Of a stretch of 47,651 bases of DNA, positions 30,657-39,067 are shown one piece after another (within the stretch, counting starts at the first letter, position 1; each line of letters opens with the position of its first letter). Position numbers and translations under genes: made by a program. Where the stretch lies: NCBI GenBank assembly GCA_017458125.1, contig JAFTGB010000061.1:1-47651 (forward strand), read 5' to 3'. Origin of the DNA: Prevotella sp. (GTDB lineage Bacteria; Bacteroidota; Bacteroidia; Bacteroidales; Bacteroidaceae). The notes below the pieces were generated by a model, which saw only the letters and a program-made list of their open reading frames with translations, did not search any database and was not told the DNA's origin.

Positions 30657-30959
30657 TTAGCGGATGTCGAAAAGATTAAAGAAGCCAGTCATCATGAACA
30701 CTTTCTTAATTTCGTCGTTGATGTTCTGGATGATGACTTTGCCGCCTTTTGTCGAGGCTTCCTTGCGGATGGTGAGGAACAGTCGCAGGCCAGAGCTGCT
30801 GATGTATTCCAGATTGGTGCAGTCGAGCGTAATCTCTTTGTCGGCGTTCTCCAGCAGCGGCGTGATTTCCTGCTGGGCTTTGACAGCGGCAGGAGTGTCG
30901 AGGCGGCCGTTTACCATGGCCAGAATGCCTCCGTTCTGTTCTTTAATGTCGAAAATCAT
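30657..30959 (-). CDS. STAS-domain anti-sigma factor antagonist
   Basis: A 100-residue STAS protein of the SpoIIAA/RsbV type. The phosphorylation site is in TNLEYISSSGLRLFL, with S55 the likely phospho-serine (the -S-S-G-L- position). Its kinase partner lies just upstream in the same operon. In partner switching, the unphosphorylated STAS protein binds the kinase and frees the kinase's other target. Bacteroidetes lack SigB, so the output is unknown. The alarmone-synthetase-like gene starts 7 nt downstream. Confidence 0.9.
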   Translation of the reverse strand: MIFDIKEQNGGILAMVNGRLDTPAAVKAQQEITPLLENADKEITLDCTNLEYISSSGLRLFLTIRKEASTKGGKVIIQNINDEIKKVFMMTGFFNLFDIR

Positions 30960-30998
30960 GTCTTTATTCTATTTAATGATGTTTATAATATGCTATTG

Positions 30999-31433
30999 TT
31001 ACAGTTTCTTGGTCAGTGTCAGCACGTTCTGCCCTTCGGTGTAGCTGTAGCTGACGTGGTCCATGATTTGGCGTACCAGATGGATGCCCAGTCCGCCAAT
31101 GGGACGTTCCTCGACACCCAGGTTGGTGTCGACGGCTTCCTTACTGGTGGGGTCGAAGGGAGTGCCGGAGTCTCTGATGGTGAAGACGGTTTCGCCCTCG
31201 GCAGCCACGGCTTCGATACTGACATCGCCCTTGGTGCCTGCGGGGTAGGCGTAGCTCATGACGTTGACCACTGCTTCCTCTAAGGCCAGATTGAGGCTCA
31301 TGGACACGGACATGTCGAGTCCCGCTTCCTCAGCAAAGCTGTCTACAAACTCGTTCAGCTGTGGAATGGTCTCAATGTCGTTGGGCAACGTGAGGACGTG
31401 CCTGATGTGCTTATTTGTTCCAGCGTCAGTCAT
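30999..31433 (-). CDS. RsbW-like anti-sigma/serine kinase
   Basis: A 144-residue GHKL ATPase of the RsbW/SpoIIAB type. The N-box is LNLALEEAVVNVMSYAYP, the G1 region is FTIRDSGTPFDP and the G2 region is GGLGIHLVRQIMD. It should phosphorylate the STAS protein encoded next. It is the first gene of a four-gene run (kinase, STAS, RelA/SpoT, LuxR) under a promoter at 31457-31488. Gaps are 39, 7 and 12 nt. Confidence 0.9.
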   Translation of the reverse strand: MTDAGTNKHIRHVLTLPNDIETIPQLNEFVDSFAEEAGLDMSVSMSLNLALEEAVVNVMSYAYPAGTKGDVSIEAVAAEGETVFTIRDSGTPFDPTSKEAVDTNLGVEERPIGGLGIHLVRQIMDHVSYSYTEGQNVLTLTKKL

Positions 31434-31456
31434 TCTGATGTGTTTTGTTCAGAATG

Positions 31457-31488
31457 CAAAGATAATCAAAAATATTCTTCTTAACAAA
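31457..31488 (-). promoter_or_regulatory. Promoter of the kinase-STAS-RelA/SpoT-LuxR operon
   Basis: On the minus strand TTTG (31488-31485), 20 bp, TATCTTTG (31464-31457); the start codon is 23 nt on. Confidence 0.7.
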
Positions 31489-31521
31489 AAATGAAAGGTT
31501 TTTTAATGCTAAAATAAAGGA

Positions 31522-31554
31522 AAACGTGCCCATCCACCCGGGATAGGCACGTTT
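31522..31554 (-). terminator. Terminator of the lipoprotein gene
   Basis: On the minus strand AAACGTGCC pairs with GGCACGTTT over 9 bp, with a 15-nt loop holding CCCGGG, followed by TTCCTTTATTTT. Confidence 0.75.
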
Positions 31555-31580
31555 CAACGTGCAGTTGTGTTGTATCTCTC

Positions 31581-32384
31581 TTACTTGATGATGGCCTTGC
31601 GGGCGGCAGCAATCTTGTCCTTTGCCTCATTCATCTGAGTCTTCAGTTCGGCAACGGTGGTGGCGTTGAGCACGTCTAACGGAGCCAGAGCCTCGGCGAT
31701 GGGCTTGATGTCAGGATCGTACTGCGACAGACGGTTGACGGCGTCCAGTATGAGGACGATGCGGAACGACACGTTGCCGGCAGCCTCGTCGTCGAAGGAA
31801 CTGAGGAACTTGTCAGTGTTCTGGCTGACCACGTAGAGTTGCTCGGCCAGTGCTGCAGAAGCCAGTTGCCAGAAGTAGTTGATGCGCTTGTTCTCGTTCA
31901 TGGCATCATACAGCTGCGAGGTGGTCTCGAAGATGGTGTTGGCGTTGTCGATGCTCTTGAACGACGGGTCGTTGATGTCGGCAGCCAGCTTGGAGATAGC
32001 CTTGTCGTAGTCTTCGGTAGGCATCTCATAGAGCTCGGCAATCTTGCGGTCGACGTTAAGTGCGCTCAGTACGCGGTACTTCTCAGCCAGCGTGGTGACC
32101 TCTTCGGTGGCATTGGGGTTCAGCAGGTAGTCGGGCTTCACCTGTTTCTCCTCCTTGGTCAGTTCCAGCTTGCCGTTGCTCTCCTGTACGATGGGGAACT
32201 GCTTGAGCTTGCCAATCTCGGAAGCGATGCTGTCGAAGTGCATCTTGATGCTGGCCTCAATCTGCTCCTGTTCAAAACTCTTCAGGCTGTCGGCTTCTTC
32301 ACTGACAGGTGCGGTTTTCTTACCTCCACATGCTGCAAATGCTACTGCTGCAAATGCGATGGCTAAAATAGATAATTTTTTCAT
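31581..32384 (-). CDS. Lipoprotein of unknown function, linked to an ABC transporter
   Basis: A 267-residue lipoprotein (signal KKLSILAIAFAAVAFAACGG, lipid Cys at 19). The mature protein is helical and acidic (EADSLKSFEQEQIEASIKMH, EKYRVLSALNVDRKIAELYE) with no enzyme motif. It follows the ABC transporter gene by 63 nt; no promoter-like box is seen in that gap, so it is probably cotranscribed and may help the transporter. A terminator lies just downstream. Family not recognised. Confidence 0.75.
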   Translation of the reverse strand: MKKLSILAIAFAAVAFAACGGKKTAPVSEEADSLKSFEQEQIEASIKMHFDSIASEIGKLKQFPIVQESNGKLELTKEEKQVKPDYLLNPNATEEVTTLAEKYRVLSALNVDRKIAELYEMPTEDYDKAISKLAADINDPSFKSIDNANTIFETTSQLYDAMNENKRINYFWQLASAALAEQLYVVSQNTDKFLSSFDDEAAGNVSFRIVLILDAVNRLSQYDPDIKPIAEALAPLDVLNATTVAELKTQMNEAKDKIAAARKAIIK

Positions 32385-32447
32385 TGTTGTTGTTTTTTTT
32401 ATAAATGATTAGTTATACTTGAATAATGATCTTATGTCAGCCAGCTT

Positions 32448-35339
32448 TCATTGCTGGTTTTTCCTGAGATACCGGCCTGGTGTGTCGGTGAGCAGCAGCA
32501 CGGTGGCCACGATGCTCATCAGCAGGAGCATGCACATGTTAAACCACAGCGTTTTGATGTGCCACGTTCCGACAACTTTCTCGCTGCTATAGAACGGGGC
32601 ACGTCCTATGGTGCTTTGAGGTGTCAGGAAGATGGTGCCCGTGCGGGGTACGATGTGCAGGTCGACGACGTCGAGCATGCGCTGCTGGTCGGCACCGATG
32701 ACGCAGTCCTCCAGCTTGATGTTGTAGTTGTCACGTTTAAGTTCTATCAGGGCCTCCTTGCCGTGCTCTCTGATGTACTGGCTCACCTGTGCGTCCATGG
32801 CCAGCGTGATGCGGTTGCCGCGTTCGGAGAGCAAGCGCTCAGCCTGCTTCATGTAGTCGTAGAGCGAGGTCTCCGAGTAGTCGCCTTTGTAAGGCTCCAT
32901 GCCGCAGAATGCCGTCAGCACGGGCAGGTTGGTGCGGATGACCTCTATATGCTCCGCCTTGACTTCCTTGCCGCGCTTCTTCTCGTCTTTGAGCGTCTCT
33001 AATTGCGACTGCAACTCGTCCAAGAACCCTATGTTATAGAACTGTGTCTCATACTTCTCCTTGTCGGCCTCGAAGAACATCCTCTCGTAGGTGTTGTCCG
33101 TGAACGAGGTGACGGCCAGTGCCTCGTACGACCAGCGCGAGGGTATGAGGTCGCCAATGACGGGCACGTTGCCCGTAGTGCTCTTGGGTGTCAGGTCAGA
33201 GAAGCTGACTACCAGTCCGCAGAGCAGAATCTGTGGTATGAGCAGTATGGGAATGCTGATGTAGATGGCCACGACGGAGTTCAGACACTGCGAAAGCAGC
33301 AGTCCCGTGAGTCCGGCTAAGTATGCTGTGGCAAACAGGACGAGCCACCATACTCCGAACAGCCCGTGCAGTCCCATGATGGTGTTTCCTATAAGGATGA
33401 AAAGAAGGGTTTGTATCAGCGAGACGACAGCCATATAGACTATCTTGGACCAGATGTAGCTGCCGTACGAGAGGTTGAGAAAGGCCTCGCGTTTCAGCAG
33501 GGCGCGGTCCTTGATGATTTCCTCCGCGCTGCCACTCATGCCGGTGAACGTGGCTACGATGACAGCCATGAAGAAGTAGCTGACCAGGTTCTTGTTGTCC
33601 ATGACGCTGTAGCCCTCGGGTGGGGCGTAGCGTGTCAGCAGTGCGCAGATGACAGCCAGCAGCGGGGCTACCAGCAGCGTGATGCTCAGGTATTGCACAT
33701 TGGTGACCTTGGTCTTGATGTTGCGCTGCAGGAAGATGGCAAACTGCTTCAGTGCGCTGGGCTTCTTCTGGTCTGACGGCGGTATGTCGCTGACAGCTAC
33801 CGGCTCCATCTTCTCCCGCTTCTTCAGGTACATCTCGTGCCAGTCCTGTGGTGTCATCTTACGCTCGTCCGAGGGCTGCCCGAGGTTGTTGAGGGCTTTC
33901 TCATCGATGATGTTCAGCACAATCTCCGGGTTCACGTTGCCGCATGTCGGACAGGCACTGGTCTCGGCATCGGCATAGTTGGCAGCTTCCTTGAAGTAGG
34001 TGATGGCATCAATGGGGTTGCCGTCGAAGACGGGGTAGCCGCCCTTATCGAGCAGCCACAGGCGGTCGAACAGCTTGTAGACGTCGCTCGACGGCTGGTG
34101 GATGTTGACAATGATGAGCTTGCCCTTGAAGGTCTGTTCCTTCAGCAGGTTGATGACTTTCTCGGTGTCGGCCGATGAAAGTCCCGACGTTGGCTCGTCC
34201 AAGAAGAGCACCGCCGGCTCGCGTATCAGCTCCAAAGCTATGTTGAGGCGCTTGCGCTGGCCGCCGGAGATGTATTTGTTGATAGGTGACCCAACTTTCA
34301 GGTCGCTGACGGCATCCAGCCCTAAGTCCTTGAGCGTCTTCTTGACGCGTCTGTCCATCTCGTCGGCTGCCATGCCCTCGAAGCACAGTTTGGCCGTGTA
34401 CCATAGGTTTTGGTACACCGTCAGCTCCTCAATGAGCAGGTCGTCCTGCGGCACGAAACCTATCAGTGCCTTCGCTGCCGGCTCCGCAATGTCGTGGCCG
34501 TTGATGGTGATGCTGCCTTGCTGTGGCTTCATGCTGCCGTTGAGCAGCGAGAGCAAGGTGGTCTTGCCCGTTCCAGAGCCTCCCATGATGGCCAGCAGGT
34601 CGCCGCTGCGCAGTGTGAAGCTCAAGTCGTGCATGCCGTTGTCGCTGTTGGGGAACCGGAAGTTGATGTCCCTGCCGCAGAACACCACGTCGCTCTTGCT
34701 GTCGTTCTCATGGCTGTAGGCACTGGCTATGGTCGAGTAGTAGAGGGGTACACCGCTACTGCTCTTGAGCACACTGCTCTGCAGCCACACCTGATAGGCA
34801 CCGGGCAACACGGGGACATCGTTCAGCAGCACCGTGTCGCTGCCCATGTAGGTGAAGATGAGCAGTCCGGTCTCGCTGTCCATCAGCGTCTTCAGCGTGC
34901 CGCTGAACCCTTCCGGGTGATGCAGCATGACACTGTCGTCCGGCTGGTCGGTCACGTAGTGGTAGAAACTGTCGTATTCTGCCTGAGGGATGCAGAATAT
35001 CTTGGCGATGGCCTTGAACATAGCGTCGGATTTCAGCCCGTCCACACTGCAGAACTCCATCAATCGCAGCAGCAGCAGCGACTCCTCGGTGGCGAGGATT
35101 TTGCCGTGCAGACTGCCACAGATGGAGGCTACGGTATCTTGGGTGTTGAGATCCTCCGTCATCTCGTAAGCACCACGCATGTCTGTATATAGGTCCAGGT
35201 AGATGTCTATGTTCCTGATACCAAAATGATGCCGCAAATAACTCACGAGCATTTCCTTTGCTCGTAGTTCATCCACTTGCTCTTCTTTGCCGAAAAGAGC
35301 AAACAGACTGATAAAACTGGATAATATGACGTCAGTCAT
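32448..35339 (-). CDS. ABCG-like transporter: ATPase and permease in one chain, with an extra N-terminal region
   Basis: A 963-residue half-transporter. Residues 1-130 are helical (TerB-like in look; not certain) and 140-215 a beta segment. The ATPase follows: Walker A GGSGTGKTT at 253-261, signature SGGQRKR at 358-364, Walker B LFLDEP at 378-383, with TSGLSSAD as in White/ABCG proteins. A CxxC (CPTCG) lies near residue 465. The ABC2-type membrane domain starts at about 545 (VTNVQYLSITLLVAPLLAVI) and has about six helices, with a long external loop before the last. ABCG-type proteins export lipids or hydrophobic compounds; the substrate here is unknown. A -7 box on the minus strand (TATATTTG, 35365-35358) lies 19 nt upstream. 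Confidence 0.88.
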   Translation of the reverse strand: MTDVILSSFISLFALFGKEEQVDELRAKEMLVSYLRHHFGIRNIDIYLDLYTDMRGAYEMTEDLNTQDTVASICGSLHGKILATEESLLLLRLMEFCSVDGLKSDAMFKAIAKIFCIPQAEYDSFYHYVTDQPDDSVMLHHPEGFSGTLKTLMDSETGLLIFTYMGSDTVLLNDVPVLPGAYQVWLQSSVLKSSSGVPLYYSTIASAYSHENDSKSDVVFCGRDINFRFPNSDNGMHDLSFTLRSGDLLAIMGGSGTGKTTLLSLLNGSMKPQQGSITINGHDIAEPAAKALIGFVPQDDLLIEELTVYQNLWYTAKLCFEGMAADEMDRRVKKTLKDLGLDAVSDLKVGSPINKYISGGQRKRLNIALELIREPAVLFLDEPTSGLSSADTEKVINLLKEQTFKGKLIIVNIHQPSSDVYKLFDRLWLLDKGGYPVFDGNPIDAITYFKEAANYADAETSACPTCGNVNPEIVLNIIDEKALNNLGQPSDERKMTPQDWHEMYLKKREKMEPVAVSDIPPSDQKKPSALKQFAIFLQRNIKTKVTNVQYLSITLLVAPLLAVICALLTRYAPPEGYSVMDNKNLVSYFFMAVIVATFTGMSGSAEEIIKDRALLKREAFLNLSYGSYIWSKIVYMAVVSLIQTLLFILIGNTIMGLHGLFGVWWLVLFATAYLAGLTGLLLSQCLNSVVAIYISIPILLIPQILLCGLVVSFSDLTPKSTTGNVPVIGDLIPSRWSYEALAVTSFTDNTYERMFFEADKEKYETQFYNIGFLDELQSQLETLKDEKKRGKEVKAEHIEVIRTNLPVLTAFCGMEPYKGDYSETSLYDYMKQAERLLSERGNRITLAMDAQVSQYIREHGKEALIELKRDNYNIKLEDCVIGADQQRMLDVVDLHIVPRTGTIFLTPQSTIGRAPFYSSEKVVGTWHIKTLWFNMCMLLLMSIVATVLLLTDTPGRYLRKNQQ

Positions 35340-35357
35340 CTTCTTATTTTAGGTCTG

Positions 35358-35365
35358 CAAATATA
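35358..35365 (-). promoter_or_regulatory. -7 box of the ABC transporter gene
   Basis: TATATTTG on the minus strand, 18 nt before the start codon; no clear -33 element. Confidence 0.5.
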
Positions 35366-35495
35366 TTAAAAATATCAGATTACTCTCCCTATATGCCCGT
35401 TAAAAATTATTAAATGCAAGCTAAACGTCTCTTGGACTCATGGCTTGCCCTGTCATAAAAAACTAAAAAAAGTACGTTCGCTCCCATTTATTTTG

Positions 35496-35503
35496 TACCT
35501 TTG
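35496..35503 (+). promoter_or_regulatory. -7 box of the basic secreted protein gene
   Basis: TACCTTTG, 18 nt before the ATG at 35522; the -33 region has only a partial match (TTCG). Confidence 0.6.
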
Positions 35504-35521
35504 CACCTCGCTTTAAACAAA

Positions 35522-36196
35522 ATGATGATGACAAGAACATATATTGCCGCTTTGCTCTTAATGCTCTCGCTGACAGCCAGAGCCGATGAACACACACAGC
35601 TTGTTGGGCTCTCGTTAGGACTTCCGCCTGAACAGCTTATGGAGCAGTTGGAGGCGAAAGGGCTGCAACGCGAAGACCGTTATGAGCTGTCGGGCACCAT
35701 TGCCGGCCTTGACGCGTGGGTCACGTTGAGCGTCAGCAGAGATTCCGCAGCCGTTAACCATATATTGCTGACCACGCAGGAACAGCAGGGCAACACGTTG
35801 AGCAACGATTACGCCGCCATACGCAGGTGGATGCAGAAGCATTACGGCGCGCCTACATGGGAAGGAACCGTCCGTTCGCACCCCTTCGCCCGCTGGTTTG
35901 TAGGGCTCGACCGTGATATTGTCCTCATAGCTACGGCCACGGCGGGCATCGAGGTGTGGTTTTACGATAACCACCGTTATCGCAACATCGACTATTACTC
36001 CATACTGAAGTATTGTGAGCGCAATCCGGCACCCGGCATTCCCTTCATGACGGCTCAGCAGCAGGTGACATGGAAGAGCACGGGCGACACGTCAACGGTG
36101 AAGAAACGGACTGCTCGCCACCATGTGCGCAAAGCTGCTAAAAACAAGCGACGTTCCAAGGCCAGAAAGTCCAGGAAACGTCGCCGTAGGAGGTAG
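35522..36196 (+). CDS. Secreted protein with a strongly basic C-terminal tail
   Basis: A 224-residue protein from the ATG at 35522, after the -7 box. The signal peptide is TRTYIAALLLMLSLTARA. The folded part (about 22-180) has no known domain (LGLPPEQLMEQLEAKGLQRE, IRRWMQKHYGAPTWEGTVRS, WFVGLDRDIVLIATATAG). The last 40 residues are nearly all Lys and Arg (RRSKARKSRKRRRRR at the end), which would bind polyanions such as nucleic acid, LPS or capsule in the periplasm or outside. It converges with the oadB gene, 12 bp apart. Confidence 0.65.
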   Translation: MMMTRTYIAALLLMLSLTARADEHTQLVGLSLGLPPEQLMEQLEAKGLQREDRYELSGTIAGLDAWVTLSVSRDSAAVNHILLTTQEQQGNTLSNDYAAIRRWMQKHYGAPTWEGTVRSHPFARWFVGLDRDIVLIATATAGIEVWFYDNHRYRNIDYYSILKYCERNPAPGIPFMTAQQQVTWKSTGDTSTVKKRTARHHVRKAAKNKRRSKARKSRKRRRRR

Positions 36197-36208
36197 GGCA
36201 GCTACGCT

Positions 36209-37360
36209 TTAGGACAGGAACCCTAACAGGGCACCGGCAGCAACGGCGGAGCCGATGACGCCGGCCACGTTGGGACCCATGGCGTGCATGAGCAGGAAGT
36301 TGTGGCGGTCGTACTCCAGTCCTAAGTTATTCGAGATGCGGGCAGCCATGGGTACGGCACTCACGCCGGCGTTGCCAATCAGCGGGTTCAGTTTCTTGTC
36401 TTTCGGCAAGAACAGGTTCATCAGCTTGACGAACAGCACACCGCTCATGGTGGCGATGATGAAGGCTCCGGCACCGATGGCGAAGATGTAAATGGTGTTG
36501 ATGGTCAGAAACTCCGAAGCCTGTGTCGAGCAGCCTACGGTCAGTCCTAACAGCATCACCACGATGTCGTTCAGCGCGGCACCGGCGGTCTTGGCCAGTC
36601 GTGTGGTCTTTCCACTCTCCTTCAGCAGATTACCGAAGAACAGCATGCCTAACAGGGGCAGACCGGACGGCACGATGAACGTCGTCAGCAGCAGGCCCAC
36701 TATGGGGAACAGGATGCGCTCCGTCTGGCTCACCTCACGGGCGGGCTTCATCTTGATGAGGCGCTCCTTCTTAGTGGTCAGCAGGCGCATCAAAGGGGGC
36801 TGAATTAGGGGCACCAATGCCATGTACGAATAAGCACAGACGGCGATGGCTCCCATCAGGTTCGGCGACAGCTTTGACGATAGGAAGATAGCCGTGGGGC
36901 CGTCGGCACCACCGATGATGGCGATGCCTGCTGCCTGGTTGGGCTCAAAGCCTAAAGCCAGTGCGAACATATAGGCTCCGAAGATGCCGAACTGCGCGGC
37001 AGCACCGATGAGCATCAGCTTCGGGTTAGCCAGCAGGGCCGAGAAGTCGGTCATGGCACCAATGCCTAAGAAGATGAGCGGCGGGTACCACCCCTGCTTG
37101 ACACCTTGATAGAAGATGTTCAGCACGGAGTTGTCTTCATACAGGCCAATCTCCAGTCCGGCATCGGCGCGGAAGGGGATGTTTCCTAAGATGATGCCCA
37201 GTCCGATGGGTACCAGCAGCAGGGGTTCAAAGTCCTTCTTGATGGCTAACCAGATGAAGAAGGCACCCACTGCTATCATGATGAGGTTGCCTGCCGTCAC
37301 GTTGGCAAAGCCCGTGTACGTCAGGAACTCATTGAAGTTTTCTACGATAAATTGCCACAT
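36209..37360 (-). CDS. oadB: Na+-translocating decarboxylase beta subunit
   Basis: A 383-residue polytopic membrane protein of the OadB/MmdB/GcdB family, which couples decarboxylation of carboxybiotin to Na+ export. Typical stretches are GIAIIGGADGPTAIFLSSKL, with the key Asp in the GGADGPT motif, and NPLIGNAGVSAVPMAARISN, then HAMGPNVAGVIGSAVAAG. With a biotin carrier, a gamma-like subunit and methylmalonyl-CoA mutase nearby, the likely enzyme is methylmalonyl-CoA decarboxylase of the succinate-propionate route. It is last in the operon, after a heptad hairpin that separates it from the biotin carrier gene. Confidence 0.93.
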   Translation of the reverse strand: MWQFIVENFNEFLTYTGFANVTAGNLIMIAVGAFFIWLAIKKDFEPLLLVPIGLGIILGNIPFRADAGLEIGLYEDNSVLNIFYQGVKQGWYPPLIFLGIGAMTDFSALLANPKLMLIGAAAQFGIFGAYMFALALGFEPNQAAGIAIIGGADGPTAIFLSSKLSPNLMGAIAVCAYSYMALVPLIQPPLMRLLTTKKERLIKMKPAREVSQTERILFPIVGLLLTTFIVPSGLPLLGMLFFGNLLKESGKTTRLAKTAGAALNDIVVMLLGLTVGCSTQASEFLTINTIYIFAIGAGAFIIATMSGVLFVKLMNLFLPKDKKLNPLIGNAGVSAVPMAARISNNLGLEYDRHNFLLMHAMGPNVAGVIGSAVAAGALLGFLS

Positions 37361-37371
37361 AATACTGTTTC

Positions 37372-37494
37372 TTAATTAGTAATGAGTAATTAGTAATGAG
37401 TAATTATGACTATTTTGCTATCGGGGGCTCCGTGTTGTGAACGGCGTGCAGGCATATCATAATTACTAATTTCTAATTACTAATTAATCATTAA
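37372..37494 (-). repeat. Heptad inverted repeat (hairpin) between the biotin carrier and oadB genes
   Basis: The left arm 37372-37409 is made of TAATTAG and TAATGAG units; the right arm 37457-37494 is its near reverse complement (TAATTAC, TAATTTC units). The loop is about 47 nt. The right arm covers the last codons and stop of the biotin carrier gene, and the left arm ends 11 nt before the oadB start. The mRNA would have a long hairpin exactly between the two reading frames. Confidence 0.8.
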
Positions 37495-37947
37495 TAATAC
37501 TGACCCTTCCATGACGGAGTCGCCTTGTGTGACATTGATAGCTGTCACGGTACCGGCATATTCGGACTCAATGTTGTTCTGCATCTTCATGGCCTCCAGC
37601 ACGACCACCACGTCGCCGACGGCAACAGTGTCGCCGACCTTCACATTGATGGCGTTGATGGTGCCGGGCAGGGGAGCCTTCACGGCATTGCCGGCACCGG
37701 CGGCAGGAGCGGCGGGAGCGGCAGGCCGAGGTTTCTCCACGGGCTGGACGGGGGCTGCGGGAGCAGCGGCTACCGGGGCCGTACGCTTGGTGGCAGCCAG
37801 TGCAGGGTGCTTAGCGGCATTGATGGGTTTCTGCATCTCTATCTCAAAGGGGATGCCGTTGACGTTTACTTTGGCTATTTTGCCTTCTACTTCAGCGATT
37901 TCTACTTCGTAGTCTACGCCTTGTACTTTATACTGATATTTTTTCAT
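37480..37947 (-). CDS. Biotin carboxyl carrier protein of the decarboxylase
   Basis: A 155-residue protein. The biotinylation motif is EAMKMQN with K121 the biotin site, in the usual C-terminal domain (GTINAINVKVGDTVAVGDVV). The N-terminal 50 residues form a small beta domain (YQYKVQGVDYEVEIAEVEGK), followed by an Ala/Pro-rich swinging linker (50-90). It carries CO2 from the carboxyltransferase to the beta subunit. The last residues (LLMIN) and stop are encoded by the heptad repeat, so the element has set the end of the protein. It lies 33 nt after the gamma-like gene. Confidence 0.95.
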   Translation of the reverse strand: MKKYQYKVQGVDYEVEIAEVEGKIAKVNVNGIPFEIEMQKPINAAKHPALAATKRTAPVAAAPAAPVQPVEKPRPAAPAAPAAGAGNAVKAPLPGTINAINVKVGDTVAVGDVVVVLEAMKMQNNIESEYAGTVTAINVTQGDSVMEGSVLLMIN

Positions 37948-37980
37948 GCTTGTTGGGAATTTAGTGGTAGTTAACAGACC

Positions 37981-39018
37981 TTAGTGCAGTTGTGGTGTTG
38001 TGGGTATGGACGGGGCGTTGTGGCTGGACGGAATGAATGCCTCGTGCAGATGCGTCATCTGGCTGTATTCATCATCCCAGTCGGTGTCCTTGGGCTTAAT
38101 GGTGATGATGCCGCTCTCCACGTCGTGGATATCGTCCTCATACTGGCGGAGGGCCAGACCGATGACGGCCATATATACCTCGCGGTCAATACCTTTCGAC
38201 TCTAATCCGTCCTTCAGGATGACACCCGTCTTGTGGCCCACCTCAATGGTTTTCTCGACCGTCAGTGTGATAGGCTTGATGGGTTGCTGGTTGATGACCT
38301 TCTTGGCCATCTCCTGGTGACGCATGAACATGCCGAAGAGGGTGAAGAACACCCACAACAGGGCCAGACAGAAGAAGACAATGCCCATGGCCATCAGTGC
38401 CATGCCGAAACCGTAGGGGTCTTCTCGCTTGAACTTAGCCACCTTCGACTCACTCACTGTTGTCTGGTTCTGAATGCCCGGTGTCACGCGGTCGGCCGAC
38501 TTTACCTCCCAGTCAGCCTTGTTGCCGTTGTTGGCGATGCGGGCAAACGACTGGTCGGCCTGAAGCACAGGAACGGTAACGGAGTCTATCAGCTGGGTGG
38601 CATTGCCGTTGTAGAGCGCAATCCATGTGGGCTTGTCGCTATTGACAGGTACGGACAGGTGCAGTGCTCCCTGGGCGGGCTGGCTGCCTAACTGAAACAC
38701 GATGAGCTGACGGGCGCTGAGGTTCGTGCGTACATCGCCATTGGGTATCTGGCTCATGCGCTTCACTCGCTCAGGGACGCTCATCTTTTTGTCGAGCACG
38801 GAGCGGTCGGTGGTCAGGTACATGCCACGGATGTTGTATGTCGAGTGCGAGATGTTGGCTATCTCCACCCACGCATGCCTTGCTCCGTATTCGTCAATCA
38901 GGCTCGTCTTGTTGTCGGTCATCACCTCGTTCAGCTTGATGCTGGCATCTATTTGTGCCATCATAGGCTGTGAGGCGATTGCAAACAGCAAGCCTGACAG
39001 GAGAACGATTTTTTTCAT
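37981..39018 (-). CDS. OadG-like subunit fused to a periplasmic lamin-tail-like domain
   Basis: A 345-residue protein. It has a signal peptide (KKIVLLSGLLFAIASQPMMA), then a beta domain of about 165 residues like a lamin-tail domain (IKLNEVMTDNKTSLIDEYGA, WVEIANISHSTYNIRGMYL). One membrane helix follows (GMALMAMGIVFFCLALLWVF), and a cytoplasmic tail of about 110 residues with no biotin site. The membrane and tail part matches OadG/gamma subunits, which hold the decarboxylase together at the membrane. The outer domain is an addition found in Bacteroidetes forms; its ligand is unknown. It follows the transporter gene by 49 nt. Confidence 0.8.
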   Translation of the reverse strand: MKKIVLLSGLLFAIASQPMMAQIDASIKLNEVMTDNKTSLIDEYGARHAWVEIANISHSTYNIRGMYLTTDRSVLDKKMSVPERVKRMSQIPNGDVRTNLSARQLIVFQLGSQPAQGALHLSVPVNSDKPTWIALYNGNATQLIDSVTVPVLQADQSFARIANNGNKADWEVKSADRVTPGIQNQTTVSESKVAKFKREDPYGFGMALMAMGIVFFCLALLWVFFTLFGMFMRHQEMAKKVINQQPIKPITLTVEKTIEVGHKTGVILKDGLESKGIDREVYMAVIGLALRQYEDDIHDVESGIITIKPKDTDWDDEYSQMTHLHEAFIPSSHNAPSIPTTPQLH

Positions 39019-39067
39019 TTGCTGTAGTTTATTCTGTATTATATGATGTTATTCTGTTACAACTGTC

